From: an uncultured Pseudovibrio sp. | GTDB lineage: Bacteria; Pseudomonadota; Alphaproteobacteria; Rhizobiales; Stappiaceae | Length of the DNA: 64,000 nucleotides | NCBI GenBank assembly: GCA_947496145.1 | Contig: CANMBS010000001.1 | Coordinates: 62,001-126,000 of the forward strand | Direction: 5' to 3' | Shown here: piece after piece, positions 42,999-51,687 of the stretch | Numbering within the stretch: the stretch's first letter is position 1 | Layout: each line of letters starts with the position of its first letter | The notes under the pieces: generated by a model | What the model was told of the DNA's origin: nothing | The model's database searches: none | Seen by the model: the letters and a program-made list of their open reading frames with translations, nothing else | Program-made: the position numbers and the translations under genes

Positions 42999-45596
42999 TT
43001 AGCCTTTACGCTCAGTTTGATTGATCTGGCTCCATAACGCTTCAGCAAGCTGCTCTTTGCTGTAGGGTTTGCTGAGACGAGTAACACGCTCAACGCTTTG
43101 TGTTTGAGGTTCAAGGGCTTTGGGGAAACGGCCTGAAGCAACGATCACCTTTTGATCAGCGCATGCCTTTATGCTTGCTTCTGCGAGGTCCCATCCAATT
43201 TTCCCGTCTTCGAGCTGAACATCTGTGAAGAGGATATCAAACTTGGTTCCGTTTTCGATGAGCACTTTGGCAGAACCATAACTGTTGGTTTCGATACAGA
43301 TCAGCCCCATCTCTTGCAGCATGGTCTTTGCACGCAAAAGAGTTTGCAGATCATCCTCAACCACCAGAACGCGATAGGGCTGATCAAATGTAATCGCAGG
43401 ACTGGGTGCAAGATCTTCCAGCGGAGCCTGTGGGATAACGAGTGTTACCGTCGTTCCCTCACCTTTTTCACTGGTGATGCCCATTTCTCCGCCGGATTGC
43501 TTGATGAAACCAAACACCATGCTTAGGCCAAGACCTGACCCTGCAGAAGTGCGGCGAGTGGTGAAGAACGGTTCATAAACGCGCTCCAATGTGTCTTGAT
43601 CCATTCCGCAACCGTTATCGGTAACACTAATGGAAACGCTCTCAGTACCATTGGCGAGGACACTAATAGAAACAGATCCTTCATTCGAAATGGCATGGCA
43701 GCTGTTGATACAAAGATTAAGCAGTGCACTCTCTAATTGACCAGGATCGATACGCACATAAGTTGCTTCTTCAGGCAAATCTGTTGTCAACGTAATCTGC
43801 TCATCAATACTCAAAGATATGATCTCAGCTACACTCTCGATGAGATGATTGATCTCGACTACTTCCGGTTCAAGGTGTTGCTTACGAGCAAAAGCGAGCA
43901 GACGTTGTGTTAAGTTGGTGGCCATCTCCACTGCACTGTGAATACGCTGGATATTGCCTTTCAGGTCTATGAGCTTGTTACTCTTACGTTCGATGATACC
44001 CACACTGCCAGAAATACTGGTCAGGATATTGTTGAAGTCATGGGCCACCTCACCCGTAAGCTGACCCAAGCTTTCCAGTTTTTGCTTTTGCTGGGCTTGT
44101 TCCTGCACGAAACGGCGGTCAGTTGCATCTGAGAATGACCAAACGGCCCCGCCTTCCGGTAATGGGCTTTTGCGCACTTCTATCAGGATACCTTCATCAT
44201 CAATCAGTTCAGCGAAGCGGAAGCGTGTGCCATGGGGGCGAACATTCTCTTCCTTCCATCGGAAGCCGGAGTTCTGAATAAGGACGCGGATGTCTTTGGC
44301 TTCCTCAATCTCACGTTCACTGATCCGCAGCGTTTCTGCCAGCCGCGGGTTCCACGCAGTCATGCTGTGAGCTTCGTTGGTTAGAACCAATCCTTCAGCA
44401 AGGCAATTAAAGGTGGTTTCAAACAGTTCTGTCTTGCGTTGCAGCTGACCATAAATCCGACGCAAGCGGAGGGAATTGGCACGAAAAATACGGAAGGAAT
44501 GCAAGAGCCGCGCAATCTCATCATCCTGACGCGCTGGTCTTGGAAGCACTGTTGTGTGATCACCCTGTGCCAGATTAGACATGGCATGAGCAATCCGGTT
44601 GATGTTCTTGGTTACATAACCTGCAACGTAATGTGCTGACATCAAGGCAACAAGAATACTGGCGATGCCTGTGAGAAGAACGACAAGCTGTGCACTTGAA
44701 ATGTAAGAGGACGTTTCCTGGCGCTGTTTAGCGATTTCATCACCAGACAAACGTACGAACTCAGCTACCAGCTGATTGATCGTTTGTGCGCTTGATTTAA
44801 TTTTGAAGAGCGCATTGCGTGCTTCTAATTGCCCAGCCATTGCCAGATGGCGATCCGCAAAAAGGCCAGTGTCAGCCTCAGCAATTGTCTTGAGGGCTTT
44901 GACGGCCTCCTGAATATCAAGCCCCTGCTGTGCTTCCAACGCAACCATTTGCACCTGATAGCGACGGCGCAACTCACCCAGGCTTAAGAAATCAGTCACA
45001 TGAGCTGCTGAAATAAGCCGGTTAGCGACCTGCCCAATCTCCTGCCACGCTTCCCGTTCCTGCGCATTTTGATAGAAGGTGGAAGAGTTCCTGACTGCAA
45101 GACGTTCCAGTTTGGTGAGATCAACCAGCAATGTGCGGACCTGATCTTCGGACTCGCTGATTTGCTGAGCGGCATTAACCAGAACGGCCACTTGAGAACG
45201 CACGCGAGACAGGTTTTGCTGTACTTCCGGTAGAAAACGGCCAAGGCTTCCCTGTTGTTGTGTGAGCAGGAAGTTGTCGCGGTATTGCTGCTCAGCTTTG
45301 CTCAATTCAATGAGTAATCGCGAGCCCTCATTTTCAATCTGATAGACAGACGAAAGGTTCAGAATAAACGGAGCGGAACTCACCAAGCCCGCTGATTTGT
45401 TTGCTAACTGGAGCGAGCTTGCAATTGCTTCAATGGTTTTTTGATAGTGCCCAACGAGTTTCACATTGGCCTGATCCAGCCAGTACCATGCAATTGAGCC
45501 TGCAAACAACGTTGCAAAGGTGAGCAGTATGATGGCTGCCAGCAGACGTGCCTTAATTGAAAGTAGTGATTTTATACGTTGAGGTACTAAGGTCAT
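42999..45596 (-). CDS. Hybrid sensor histidine kinase with HAMP, PAS and receiver domains
   Basis: An 865-residue kinase. Membrane helices lie at about 17-38 and 302-325, bounding a helical periplasmic sensor of about 260 residues of TorS-like character. A HAMP domain follows at 326-380, a PAS-like domain at about 385-490, then HisKA with H519 (GEVAHDFNNIL), HATPase with NGCGMD and GSGLGLSMV (about 655-695), and a C-terminal receiver with D792 (FTDVQ). There is no Hpt, so phosphate must reach the response regulator directly or through another protein. Its start overlaps the regulator's stop by four bases. Confidence 0.9.
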   Translation of the reverse strand: MTLVPQRIKSLLSIKARLLAAIILLTFATLFAGSIAWYWLDQANVKLVGHYQKTIEAIASSLQLANKSAGLVSSAPFILNLSSVYQIENEGSRLLIELSKAEQQYRDNFLLTQQQGSLGRFLPEVQQNLSRVRSQVAVLVNAAQQISESEDQVRTLLVDLTKLERLAVRNSSTFYQNAQEREAWQEIGQVANRLISAAHVTDFLSLGELRRRYQVQMVALEAQQGLDIQEAVKALKTIAEADTGLFADRHLAMAGQLEARNALFKIKSSAQTINQLVAEFVRLSGDEIAKQRQETSSYISSAQLVVLLTGIASILVALMSAHYVAGYVTKNINRIAHAMSNLAQGDHTTVLPRPARQDDEIARLLHSFRIFRANSLRLRRIYGQLQRKTELFETTFNCLAEGLVLTNEAHSMTAWNPRLAETLRISEREIEEAKDIRVLIQNSGFRWKEENVRPHGTRFRFAELIDDEGILIEVRKSPLPEGGAVWSFSDATDRRFVQEQAQQKQKLESLGQLTGEVAHDFNNILTSISGSVGIIERKSNKLIDLKGNIQRIHSAVEMATNLTQRLLAFARKQHLEPEVVEINHLIESVAEIISLSIDEQITLTTDLPEEATYVRIDPGQLESALLNLCINSCHAISNEGSVSISVLANGTESVSISVTDNGCGMDQDTLERVYEPFFTTRRTSAGSGLGLSMVFGFIKQSGGEMGITSEKGEGTTVTLVIPQAPLEDLAPSPAITFDQPYRVLVVEDDLQTLLRAKTMLQEMGLICIETNSYGSAKVLIENGTKFDILFTDVQLEDGKIGWDLAEASIKACADQKVIVASGRFPKALEPQTQSVERVTRLSKPYSKEQLAEALWSQINQTERKG

Positions 45597-46369
45597 GGCA
45601 GATCAGCAGCAGGCTCATCCAATGTAAACACATAACCCTTTCCACGACGGGTTTGCAGGAAGACTGGCTTGGATGGGTTTGCTTCAATCTTCCGGCGCAG
45701 ACGCAGGATCAACACATCAACTGTGCGGTCCATATAACGGGAGAGATCCCCCCCCAAATGCTCGAGTAGTTCCACACGATCGATGGGACGATTAGGATTC
45801 TCGATCAAGAACTCCAACAGGCGCAATTCTGAGTTAGTAAGACTGATCTCGCGCAGGTTCTTATCCAGCAAACGCCGTTCGTCGCAGATAAACGAGAGAT
45901 CGCCAAGCGGGATAATATCTGCATTTGGAGCCTGAGGAGTTGGGGCAGCAGAAAACGTTGACGTTGGTTCAGCAGGTACATTGCGTTTGTAACGCCGCAG
46001 AACTGCACGGATACGGGCAATCAGCTCTCGTGGGTTGAACGGTTTCATCAAGAAGTCATCAGCACCTGTTTCCAGCCCGACGATCTTGTCTACTTCATCG
46101 CCAGTGCCTGTTAGCAGGATAATGGGAAAGTCATAGGACATACGTAAACGCTGAGCCAGCATCATACCGCTCTCACCATCCAGCTTCAGATCAATGATTG
46201 CCAGATCAATACTTTCCAGTTCCTTGTAGGCGATAAGCTCTTTGCTTCCATGACACGGCAAAGCTTCAAAGCCATATTCGTGCAAAAGTTCCTGCAAGAC
46301 CTCACGGATAGCTGGATCATCATCTACAACAGCTACCTTAGAGGGTGACCTATCCCAACTCTCGGTCAT
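45593..46369 (-). CDS. OmpR/TorR-type response regulator
   Basis: A 258-residue regulator with a receiver domain (acid pocket DDD at 16-18, phosphate acceptor D60, K109) and a C-terminal OmpR-type winged helix (about 155-250, ending RRKIEANPSKPVFLQTRRGKGYVF). A low-complexity Thr/Pro/Ala linker joins them. It is divergent from the AfuABC-type genes and co-translated with the hybrid kinase, so those transport genes are the likely targets. Confidence 0.92.
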   Translation of the reverse strand: MTESWDRSPSKVAVVDDDPAIREVLQELLHEYGFEALPCHGSKELIAYKELESIDLAIIDLKLDGESGMMLAQRLRMSYDFPIILLTGTGDEVDKIVGLETGADDFLMKPFNPRELIARIRAVLRRYKRNVPAEPTSTFSAAPTPQAPNADIIPLGDLSFICDERRLLDKNLREISLTNSELRLLEFLIENPNRPIDRVELLEHLGGDLSRYMDRTVDVLILRLRRKIEANPSKPVFLQTRRGKGYVFTLDEPAADLP

Positions 46370-46499
46370 TTACGTAACCTTCCTCGCAACCCGTACCATG
46401 CTCCCAGACGCATACTTGGAGGCCGTTTCTGATTTTCTTCAGATTGCGGTGACAATGCACGGGATTGTGCCCTGTCATCAATACTTCTAATATTTCTTA

Positions 46500-46652
46500 T
46501 GTAACTCATTTCTGTAATAAATGTAACATTTAAAATATATATCTGATAAAAGAGAACATACTTAACGTTAATTCAAAAGCTTTCCTGTGATGTTTTATGT
46601 AATTTTCTAACTAAGTTACGGGATTATGCAGGTGTACTTGTAAGGAATTACA
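46500..46652. promoter_or_regulatory. TGTAA-type repeat cluster between regulator and transporter genes
   Basis: The AT-rich intergenic region holds TGTAAC at 46500, TGTAAT at 46513, TGTAAC at 46522, TGTAAT at 46598 and a palindrome TGTAA-GGAA-TTACA at 46639-46652. Spacing of the first three averages about 11 bp, as expected for OmpR-type tandem binding. This is a candidate set of sites for the neighbouring response regulator. Confidence 0.45.
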
Positions 46653-46682
46653 CCTACATGCATTTTAACTTGGGAGAAGATA

Positions 46683-47705
46683 ATGAAAAACGCTCTTTTA
46701 GGTGGTCTGGCTGCTGTAGGCCTCCTCGCTGCGCTTCCTGCAACGGCATCCGCTGGCGAACTCAACATGGTCTGCGGTGCTGAACAGGACTGGTGTGAAC
46801 TGATGGCACGCGGTTTTGAGGAAGAAACCGGTAACGAAGTTCTGATGGTTCGCAAAAGTACCGGTGAAACCCTCGCTCAGGTACGTGCTGAAGCAAGCAA
46901 TCCCAAAATCGACGTTTGGTGGGGCGGCACGGGTGATCCGCACCTGATCGCAGCGTTTGAAGGCCTGACGCAGGATCCGGGCGTTGACACCAGCGAGCTG
47001 CTCGGCTGGGCATCCAACATGCACAAGATCTCCAACGGTGGCACTGTTGGCATCTATGCAGGCGCTCTGGGCATTGCATACAACTCTGAAGTTCTGGAAG
47101 AGCGCGGCCTGCCAGCACCAGCTTGCTGGAAGGACCTGACCAACCCTGCGTACGCTGGAGAAATTCAGGTTGCGAACCCGAACAGCTCCGGCACTGCTTA
47201 CACCGAGCTTGCAACATTCGTTCAGTTGTTTGGTGAAGATGAAGCCTACCGCTTGCTGACCGAAATCGGCAAGAACGTGAACCAGTACACAAAATCCGGT
47301 TCTGCACCAAGTAAAGCTGCTGCTCGCGGCGAAACCACCATCTCCATTGGCTTCATGCATGATATGGTGAAACTGGCTGGTTCTGGCTTCCCGCTGAAGA
47401 TCGTAGCACCTTGTGAAGGTACTGGTTACGAAGTTGGTGCTGTGAGCGTGATCAAGGGCGCAAAACATCCTGAGCTGGCAAAGCAGTTCGTTGAGTATGC
47501 ATTGCGTCCGGACGTTCAGTCCCGCTCTGTAGAAGTGAAGTCCTTCCAGGTTCCTTCCAACTCCAAAGCCTCCGTTGCTCCTGAGTCTCCAGATCTGGCA
47601 AGCATCAAGCTGATCGACTACGACTTTGCAACATATGGTGAGCGCGCAACTCGTGAGCGTTTGCTGAAGCGTTGGAACGAAGAAGTTAAAAACGCTTCTC
47701 ACTAA
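46683..47705 (+). CDS. ABC transporter substrate-binding protein, AfuA/FbpA-like
   Basis: A 340-residue periplasmic protein with a signal peptide ending at TASA-GEL. It belongs to the family-1 ferric/sugar-phosphate binding proteins: GELNMVCGAEQDWCELM, WWGGTGDPHLIAAF and VANPNSSGTAYTELATF are characteristic. GGGAGAAG precedes the ATG. Proteins of this type were long called ferric-iron binders, but Actinobacillus AfuA was shown to carry sugar phosphates. There are cysteines but no clear iron-ligand tyrosine pair visible to me. A kinase-regulated sugar-phosphate system is therefore at least as likely as iron. Confidence 0.85.
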   Translation: MKNALLGGLAAVGLLAALPATASAGELNMVCGAEQDWCELMARGFEEETGNEVLMVRKSTGETLAQVRAEASNPKIDVWWGGTGDPHLIAAFEGLTQDPGVDTSELLGWASNMHKISNGGTVGIYAGALGIAYNSEVLEERGLPAPACWKDLTNPAYAGEIQVANPNSSGTAYTELATFVQLFGEDEAYRLLTEIGKNVNQYTKSGSAPSKAAARGETTISIGFMHDMVKLAGSGFPLKIVAPCEGTGYEVGAVSVIKGAKHPELAKQFVEYALRPDVQSRSVEVKSFQVPSNSKASVAPESPDLASIKLIDYDFATYGERATRERLLKRWNEEVKNASH

Positions 47706-47804
47706 TAAATCGAGTGCTGAAGGGCGGCTTTGCCCGCCCTTTACGCCCATATGCATTGCATCGTACTCGCGCTTGCGCCAATACAAAACTCTCGGATCAA
47801 CATC

Positions 47805-50012
47805 ATGCGAAAGACAATTGCGCTCTGGCTCGTCGCCGGAATAGTGGGATTTTGCATACTTCCCTGGTACTCAGTTGAAAGTGGCTTTTGGTCTTTTAGC
47901 TGGTTGTTCAGCGAATTCCTAAGTGAAGACGCCGCACCTGCCCTTTTCCAAGCTCTGCTTTATGGCCGCTGGTGGTTTGTTCCATTAGCTCTTGCATTCG
48001 CAGGTATTGCCCTGTCGTTTGCTGTGCTGAAGGATGAACGTACCCGCGCAAAAGCCCTTGTTATTCTGTCTATTACAGGCCTTGTTCTGTTATTCGCGCA
48101 GGGCTTTGCAATTGGCAGAACTGGCCCAGAACTGTTTATTGATGCCCTCAACTTAGGCACATCAGCAGCAGGTCAGGTTGGCTTTGGTTCCGGTGCTATG
48201 ATCACCGCCGGAGCTCTTCTCTTCATCCTCACCACCAGCATTTCAGGTCTCGGTCAAGGCCGCGGTGATGCGTTCATCGTTGGCAGCATCGGCCTTATCA
48301 TCGCACTGGTGGTGACCTTCGTCTTCTATCCGGTTTCCCAAATCCTGATCCGCGCCTTTGAAGCGTCAGACGGCAGCTTTGATATTGCAGCCTTCTTCAC
48401 CCGCTTCTTCTCCGCTGATATCTGGAGTCTCGCCTGCCTTGCTGGTGGTAAGACCTGCGGTCCGGCATGGAACTCAGTTTTCCTCGCAGTGCTTACCGGT
48501 GCTGGTACAACCCTCCTTGGTCTCGCCTTTGCGCTGATCGCTACCAAAACCGCGTTTCCTGCGAAAAAGCTGCTGCGCGTTCTCACCATCATTCCAATCA
48601 TCACTCCTCCCTTCGTGATTGGTCTTGCGCTGATCCTTATGTTTGGTCGCGCTGGTGTAGTGACAGATGTGCTGCATGATGTCTTTGACATCTCAAAAAG
48701 TCGTTGGCTTTACGGCTTCTCCGGCATTTATCTCGCGCAGCTGCTTTCCTTTACTCCAATCGCATTCCTCGTGCTGATTGGCGTGGTTGAAGGTGTCAGC
48801 CCTTCCATGGAAGAGGCTTCTCAGACCCTCAACGCAACTCAGTGGCAGACATTCAAGAACGTCACATGGCCTTTGATGCGTCCGGGTTTGGCGAATGCCT
48901 TCCTGTTGGGCTTCATTGAAAGTATCGCCGACTTTGGTAACCCGCTGGTTCTGGGCGGCAACTACAACGTCCTGTCCACCGAGATCTACTTCGCAATCGT
49001 TGGTGCTGTAGCTGATCCGTCCAGAGCTGCTGTTCTGGCTGTGGTTCTGCTCATCCTCACCCTCTCGGCTTTTGTCGCTCAGCGTCTATGGCTTGGTAAG
49101 AAATCCTATGCAACCGTCACCGGTAAAGCTGATTCCGGCCAGCATTCTCCGCTGAACCCAGCGCTAAAATGGGCATGCTACGGCTTTGCACTCCCTTGGG
49201 CAGCATTCACTGCCGTTGTGTACTCCATGATCGTGTTTGGTAGCTTCGTGAAGCTATGGGGTTATGACAACACCTTCACGCTGGATCATTATATCCGCGC
49301 CTTTTCCGTCAGCTTTACCAACGGCATTCGCTGGACTGGCGTGGCATGGGACAGTTACTTCACTACGCTGACCATTTCTACGATTGCAGCGCCGTTGACT
49401 GCCGTCGTTGGTCTTCTCACCGCTTACCTGCTGGTACGTCAGAAGTTTGCTGGCAAGAACCTGTTTGAGTTCAGTACAATGCTCAGCTTTGCAATTCCGG
49501 GCACTGTGATTGGTGTGGCTTACATCATGGCCTTTAACACCCCACCAATCGAGCTGACCGGCACCAGCATTATCCTGATCATCGTGTTCGTGTTCCGCAA
49601 CATGCCTGTGGGTGTGCGCGGTGGTATCGCAGCTATGTCTCAGCTGGATAAAAGCCTCGATGAAGCTTCCATCACCCTTGGTGCAAACAGTTTCGTCACC
49701 GTACGCAAAGTAATCCTGCCTCTCATGGGTCCGGCAATCCTTGCTGCTCTGGCTTACAGCTTCGTTCGCGCCATCACATCTGTGAGTGCGGTGATATTCC
49801 TTGTGAGCGCACGCCACAACATGGCGACCTCGTTCATCGTGGGCCGTGTTGAACATGGCGAGTATGGCATCGCGATTGCGTATTCGTCCGTGCTGATCAT
49901 CACAATGCTCGTTGCTATCCTGCTTTTGCAGGTTGTCATTGGCCAACGCAAGCTGCGCCGTCAGAACCGTCTGCAATCCTCTAACAAAAACAAAGAGCTG
50001 GCTTCAGCTTAA
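47805..50012 (+). CDS. ABC transporter permease, fused double-domain type
   Basis: A 735-residue permease with about 16-17 membrane segments. The N-terminal 170 residues hold four or five extra helices. Two permease domains follow, each with an EAA-type motif: MEEASQTLNATQWQTFKNVTWPLMRPG split around residue 345-370, and LDEASITLGANSFVTVRKVILPLM near residue 625-650. This is the AfuB/FbpB-type fused layout. The start at 47805 sits after the intergenic hairpin region. It is the second gene of the operon, with a 23-base gap to the ATPase. Confidence 0.88.
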   Translation: MRKTIALWLVAGIVGFCILPWYSVESGFWSFSWLFSEFLSEDAAPALFQALLYGRWWFVPLALAFAGIALSFAVLKDERTRAKALVILSITGLVLLFAQGFAIGRTGPELFIDALNLGTSAAGQVGFGSGAMITAGALLFILTTSISGLGQGRGDAFIVGSIGLIIALVVTFVFYPVSQILIRAFEASDGSFDIAAFFTRFFSADIWSLACLAGGKTCGPAWNSVFLAVLTGAGTTLLGLAFALIATKTAFPAKKLLRVLTIIPIITPPFVIGLALILMFGRAGVVTDVLHDVFDISKSRWLYGFSGIYLAQLLSFTPIAFLVLIGVVEGVSPSMEEASQTLNATQWQTFKNVTWPLMRPGLANAFLLGFIESIADFGNPLVLGGNYNVLSTEIYFAIVGAVADPSRAAVLAVVLLILTLSAFVAQRLWLGKKSYATVTGKADSGQHSPLNPALKWACYGFALPWAAFTAVVYSMIVFGSFVKLWGYDNTFTLDHYIRAFSVSFTNGIRWTGVAWDSYFTTLTISTIAAPLTAVVGLLTAYLLVRQKFAGKNLFEFSTMLSFAIPGTVIGVAYIMAFNTPPIELTGTSIILIIVFVFRNMPVGVRGGIAAMSQLDKSLDEASITLGANSFVTVRKVILPLMGPAILAALAYSFVRAITSVSAVIFLVSARHNMATSFIVGRVEHGEYGIAIAYSSVLIITMLVAILLLQVVIGQRKLRRQNRLQSSNKNKELASA

Positions 50013-50035
50013 TCCTAGAGTTTCTGGAGTAAATC

Positions 50036-51106
50036 ATGTCTATTATGCAAAAAGCAGGCTCTGTACAGTTCCGGGATGTCGTCAAAAAGTACGGTTCTGT
50101 CACCGCCCTGAAGCCACTCAACCTCGACATTCAGCAGGGTGAGCTTGTCACTCTGCTCGGCCCAAGTGGTTGCGGTAAAACCACTACCCTGCGGCTTATC
50201 GCAGGTTTGGAAGCAGCCACTGAAGGCACCATCTACATTGGCGGCAAGGACGTTACGCACCTGACCGCGACCTATCGCAATGTTTCCATGGTGTTCCAGT
50301 CTTACGCGCTGTTCCCGCATATGAGCGTTGTCGACAACGTGTCCTACGGCCTGCGTGTTAACAAGGTACCTGCGAAGGAAGCTAAAGCCAAAGCGGAAGA
50401 AGGTTTGGCAATGGTTGGTCTGGCTGGTTACGGCGAACGCCTTCCATCTGAGCTGTCCGGTGGTCAGCAGCAGCGTGTGGCGGTTGCCCGTGCTGTGGTG
50501 CTGGAGCCAGAAGTTCTGCTGCTCGACGAGCCGCTCTCCAACCTTGACGCGAAACTGCGCCGTCATGTGCGTGAAGAGATCCGCGAAATTCAGCAGAAGC
50601 TTGGCCTGACCGCTGTTTACGTGACGCACGATCAGGAAGAAGCCATGGCTGTTTCTGACCGCATTATTGTGATGAACAAAGCAGAGATTGCACAGTCCGG
50701 TACGCCTCGTGAGCTTTACAACCAGCCAAATTCCGCATTCATTGCGGACTTCATCGGTGACGCAAATGTGGTGGATTGTGACATTACAGGCTTCGGCGAA
50801 GGCACCGTTTCGCTGAATGTTGGTGGAGCATCTGTTGTACTTCCCTACTCCGGTCCAGCCTGCCAGAACGGTAAACTGGCAATTCGTCCGGAAGGTATCA
50901 CCGTTACAACAGATCAACGCAATGGTATTGCTGCGGGCGTTCTTTATGCGGCTTATCTCGGCAACCAGATCCAGTACTCCCTCAATACCGGATTAGGTAA
51001 GTTGTTCGCCATTGATCACAATCTGAGTGCAACGGTTATCCCGACAGGTACGGAAGCCTTCATCCACCTGAAAGAAGAAGGACTGGCCTTCTTGCCAGAA
51101 GCATAA
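50036..51106 (+). CDS. ABC transporter ATP-binding protein, AfuC/FbpC-like
   Basis: A 356-residue ATPase with Walker A GPSGCGKTT (about 44), Q-loop region VFQSYALFPHMS, signature LSGGQQQRVA (about 139), Walker B LLLDEPLSN and switch HDQEEAM. A C-terminal TOBE-type domain begins at about 245. GGAG precedes the ATG. It completes a three-gene substrate-binding protein/permease/ATPase operon. Substrate as for the binding protein: ferric iron or phosphorylated sugar/glycerate. Confidence 0.93.
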   Translation: MSIMQKAGSVQFRDVVKKYGSVTALKPLNLDIQQGELVTLLGPSGCGKTTTLRLIAGLEAATEGTIYIGGKDVTHLTATYRNVSMVFQSYALFPHMSVVDNVSYGLRVNKVPAKEAKAKAEEGLAMVGLAGYGERLPSELSGGQQQRVAVARAVVLEPEVLLLDEPLSNLDAKLRRHVREEIREIQQKLGLTAVYVTHDQEEAMAVSDRIIVMNKAEIAQSGTPRELYNQPNSAFIADFIGDANVVDCDITGFGEGTVSLNVGGASVVLPYSGPACQNGKLAIRPEGITVTTDQRNGIAAGVLYAAYLGNQIQYSLNTGLGKLFAIDHNLSATVIPTGTEAFIHLKEEGLAFLPEA

Positions 51107-51153
51107 GGTCAGGATGGTTAGCTCCATCCCAGATCCCTCTTCTAAAACAGAAG

Positions 51154-51181
51154 CCCGGAGTTCCCCCTCTCCGGGTTTCTT
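51154..51181 (+). terminator. Terminator of the AfuABC-type operon
   Basis: CCCGGAG / CTCCGGG stem with an eight-base loop, followed by TTTCTTT, 48 bases after the ATPase stop. Confidence 0.85.
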
Positions 51182-51267
51182 TGCATTTACGGCGAGAAAA
51201 GTAGGTCGCAAAGAAGAGTAAGCGCCCGATATTAAGGAGTATTATTTTTGATGAGACAGAAGAACTA

Positions 51268-51357
51268 TGGCGGAGAGTGAGGGATTCGAACCCTCGGAAC
51301 GCTTGCGCGCTCAACGGTTTTCGAGACCGCCCCGTTCGACCACTCCGGCAACTCTCC
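51268..51357 (-). tRNA. tRNA-Ser (anticodon CGA)
   Basis: A 90-base class II tRNA. The acceptor stem GGAGAGT pairs with ACTCTCC, followed by G73 and an encoded CCA. The anticodon loop is CTCGAAA, giving anticodon CGA (codon UCG). The long variable arm (GCGCGCAAGCG region) and TTCGAAT in the T-loop are typical of tRNA-Ser. Confidence 0.96.
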
Positions 51358-51630
51358 ATGTGAGCTTTGTCTGTTCGTAGCAGGGACACAACAGGCTCTT
51401 GGTCTTCTCAGATAAACACACTCAAGATGAAACAAATGGGTGTATCTATGTTCTTCCTAGCGAAGATTGCGCGACTTTATAAAGAAGCTTTCTATTGAGC
51501 AAGGTTTATGAGCCGAATGCCGCAGATAACTCACAGGTCGCAATAGGTATTTGCCGGAAGAAAAATGACCCGTCAGGAATATACCTGCTTGCATTAAGTA
51601 TAAACTCTGATCAGCCATGGACTGACGGAT

Positions 51631-51660
51631 AAAAAAGACGCAGTGAGAGAACTCACTGCG
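51631..51660 (-). terminator. Terminator of the chemotaxis receptor gene
   Basis: A nine-pair stem CGCAGTGAG / CTCACTGCG with loop AGAA. Reading the minus strand, it is followed by TCTTTTTT, 28 bases beyond the stop codon. Confidence 0.9.
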
Positions 51661-51687
51661 CTGAAATCTAAGAGGATATAGCAGGCA

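Noticed and set aside
46698-47786. A 362-codon open frame on the minus strand
   Set aside because: Antisense to the substrate-binding protein gene. Cysteine- and Phe-rich composition is not protein-like.
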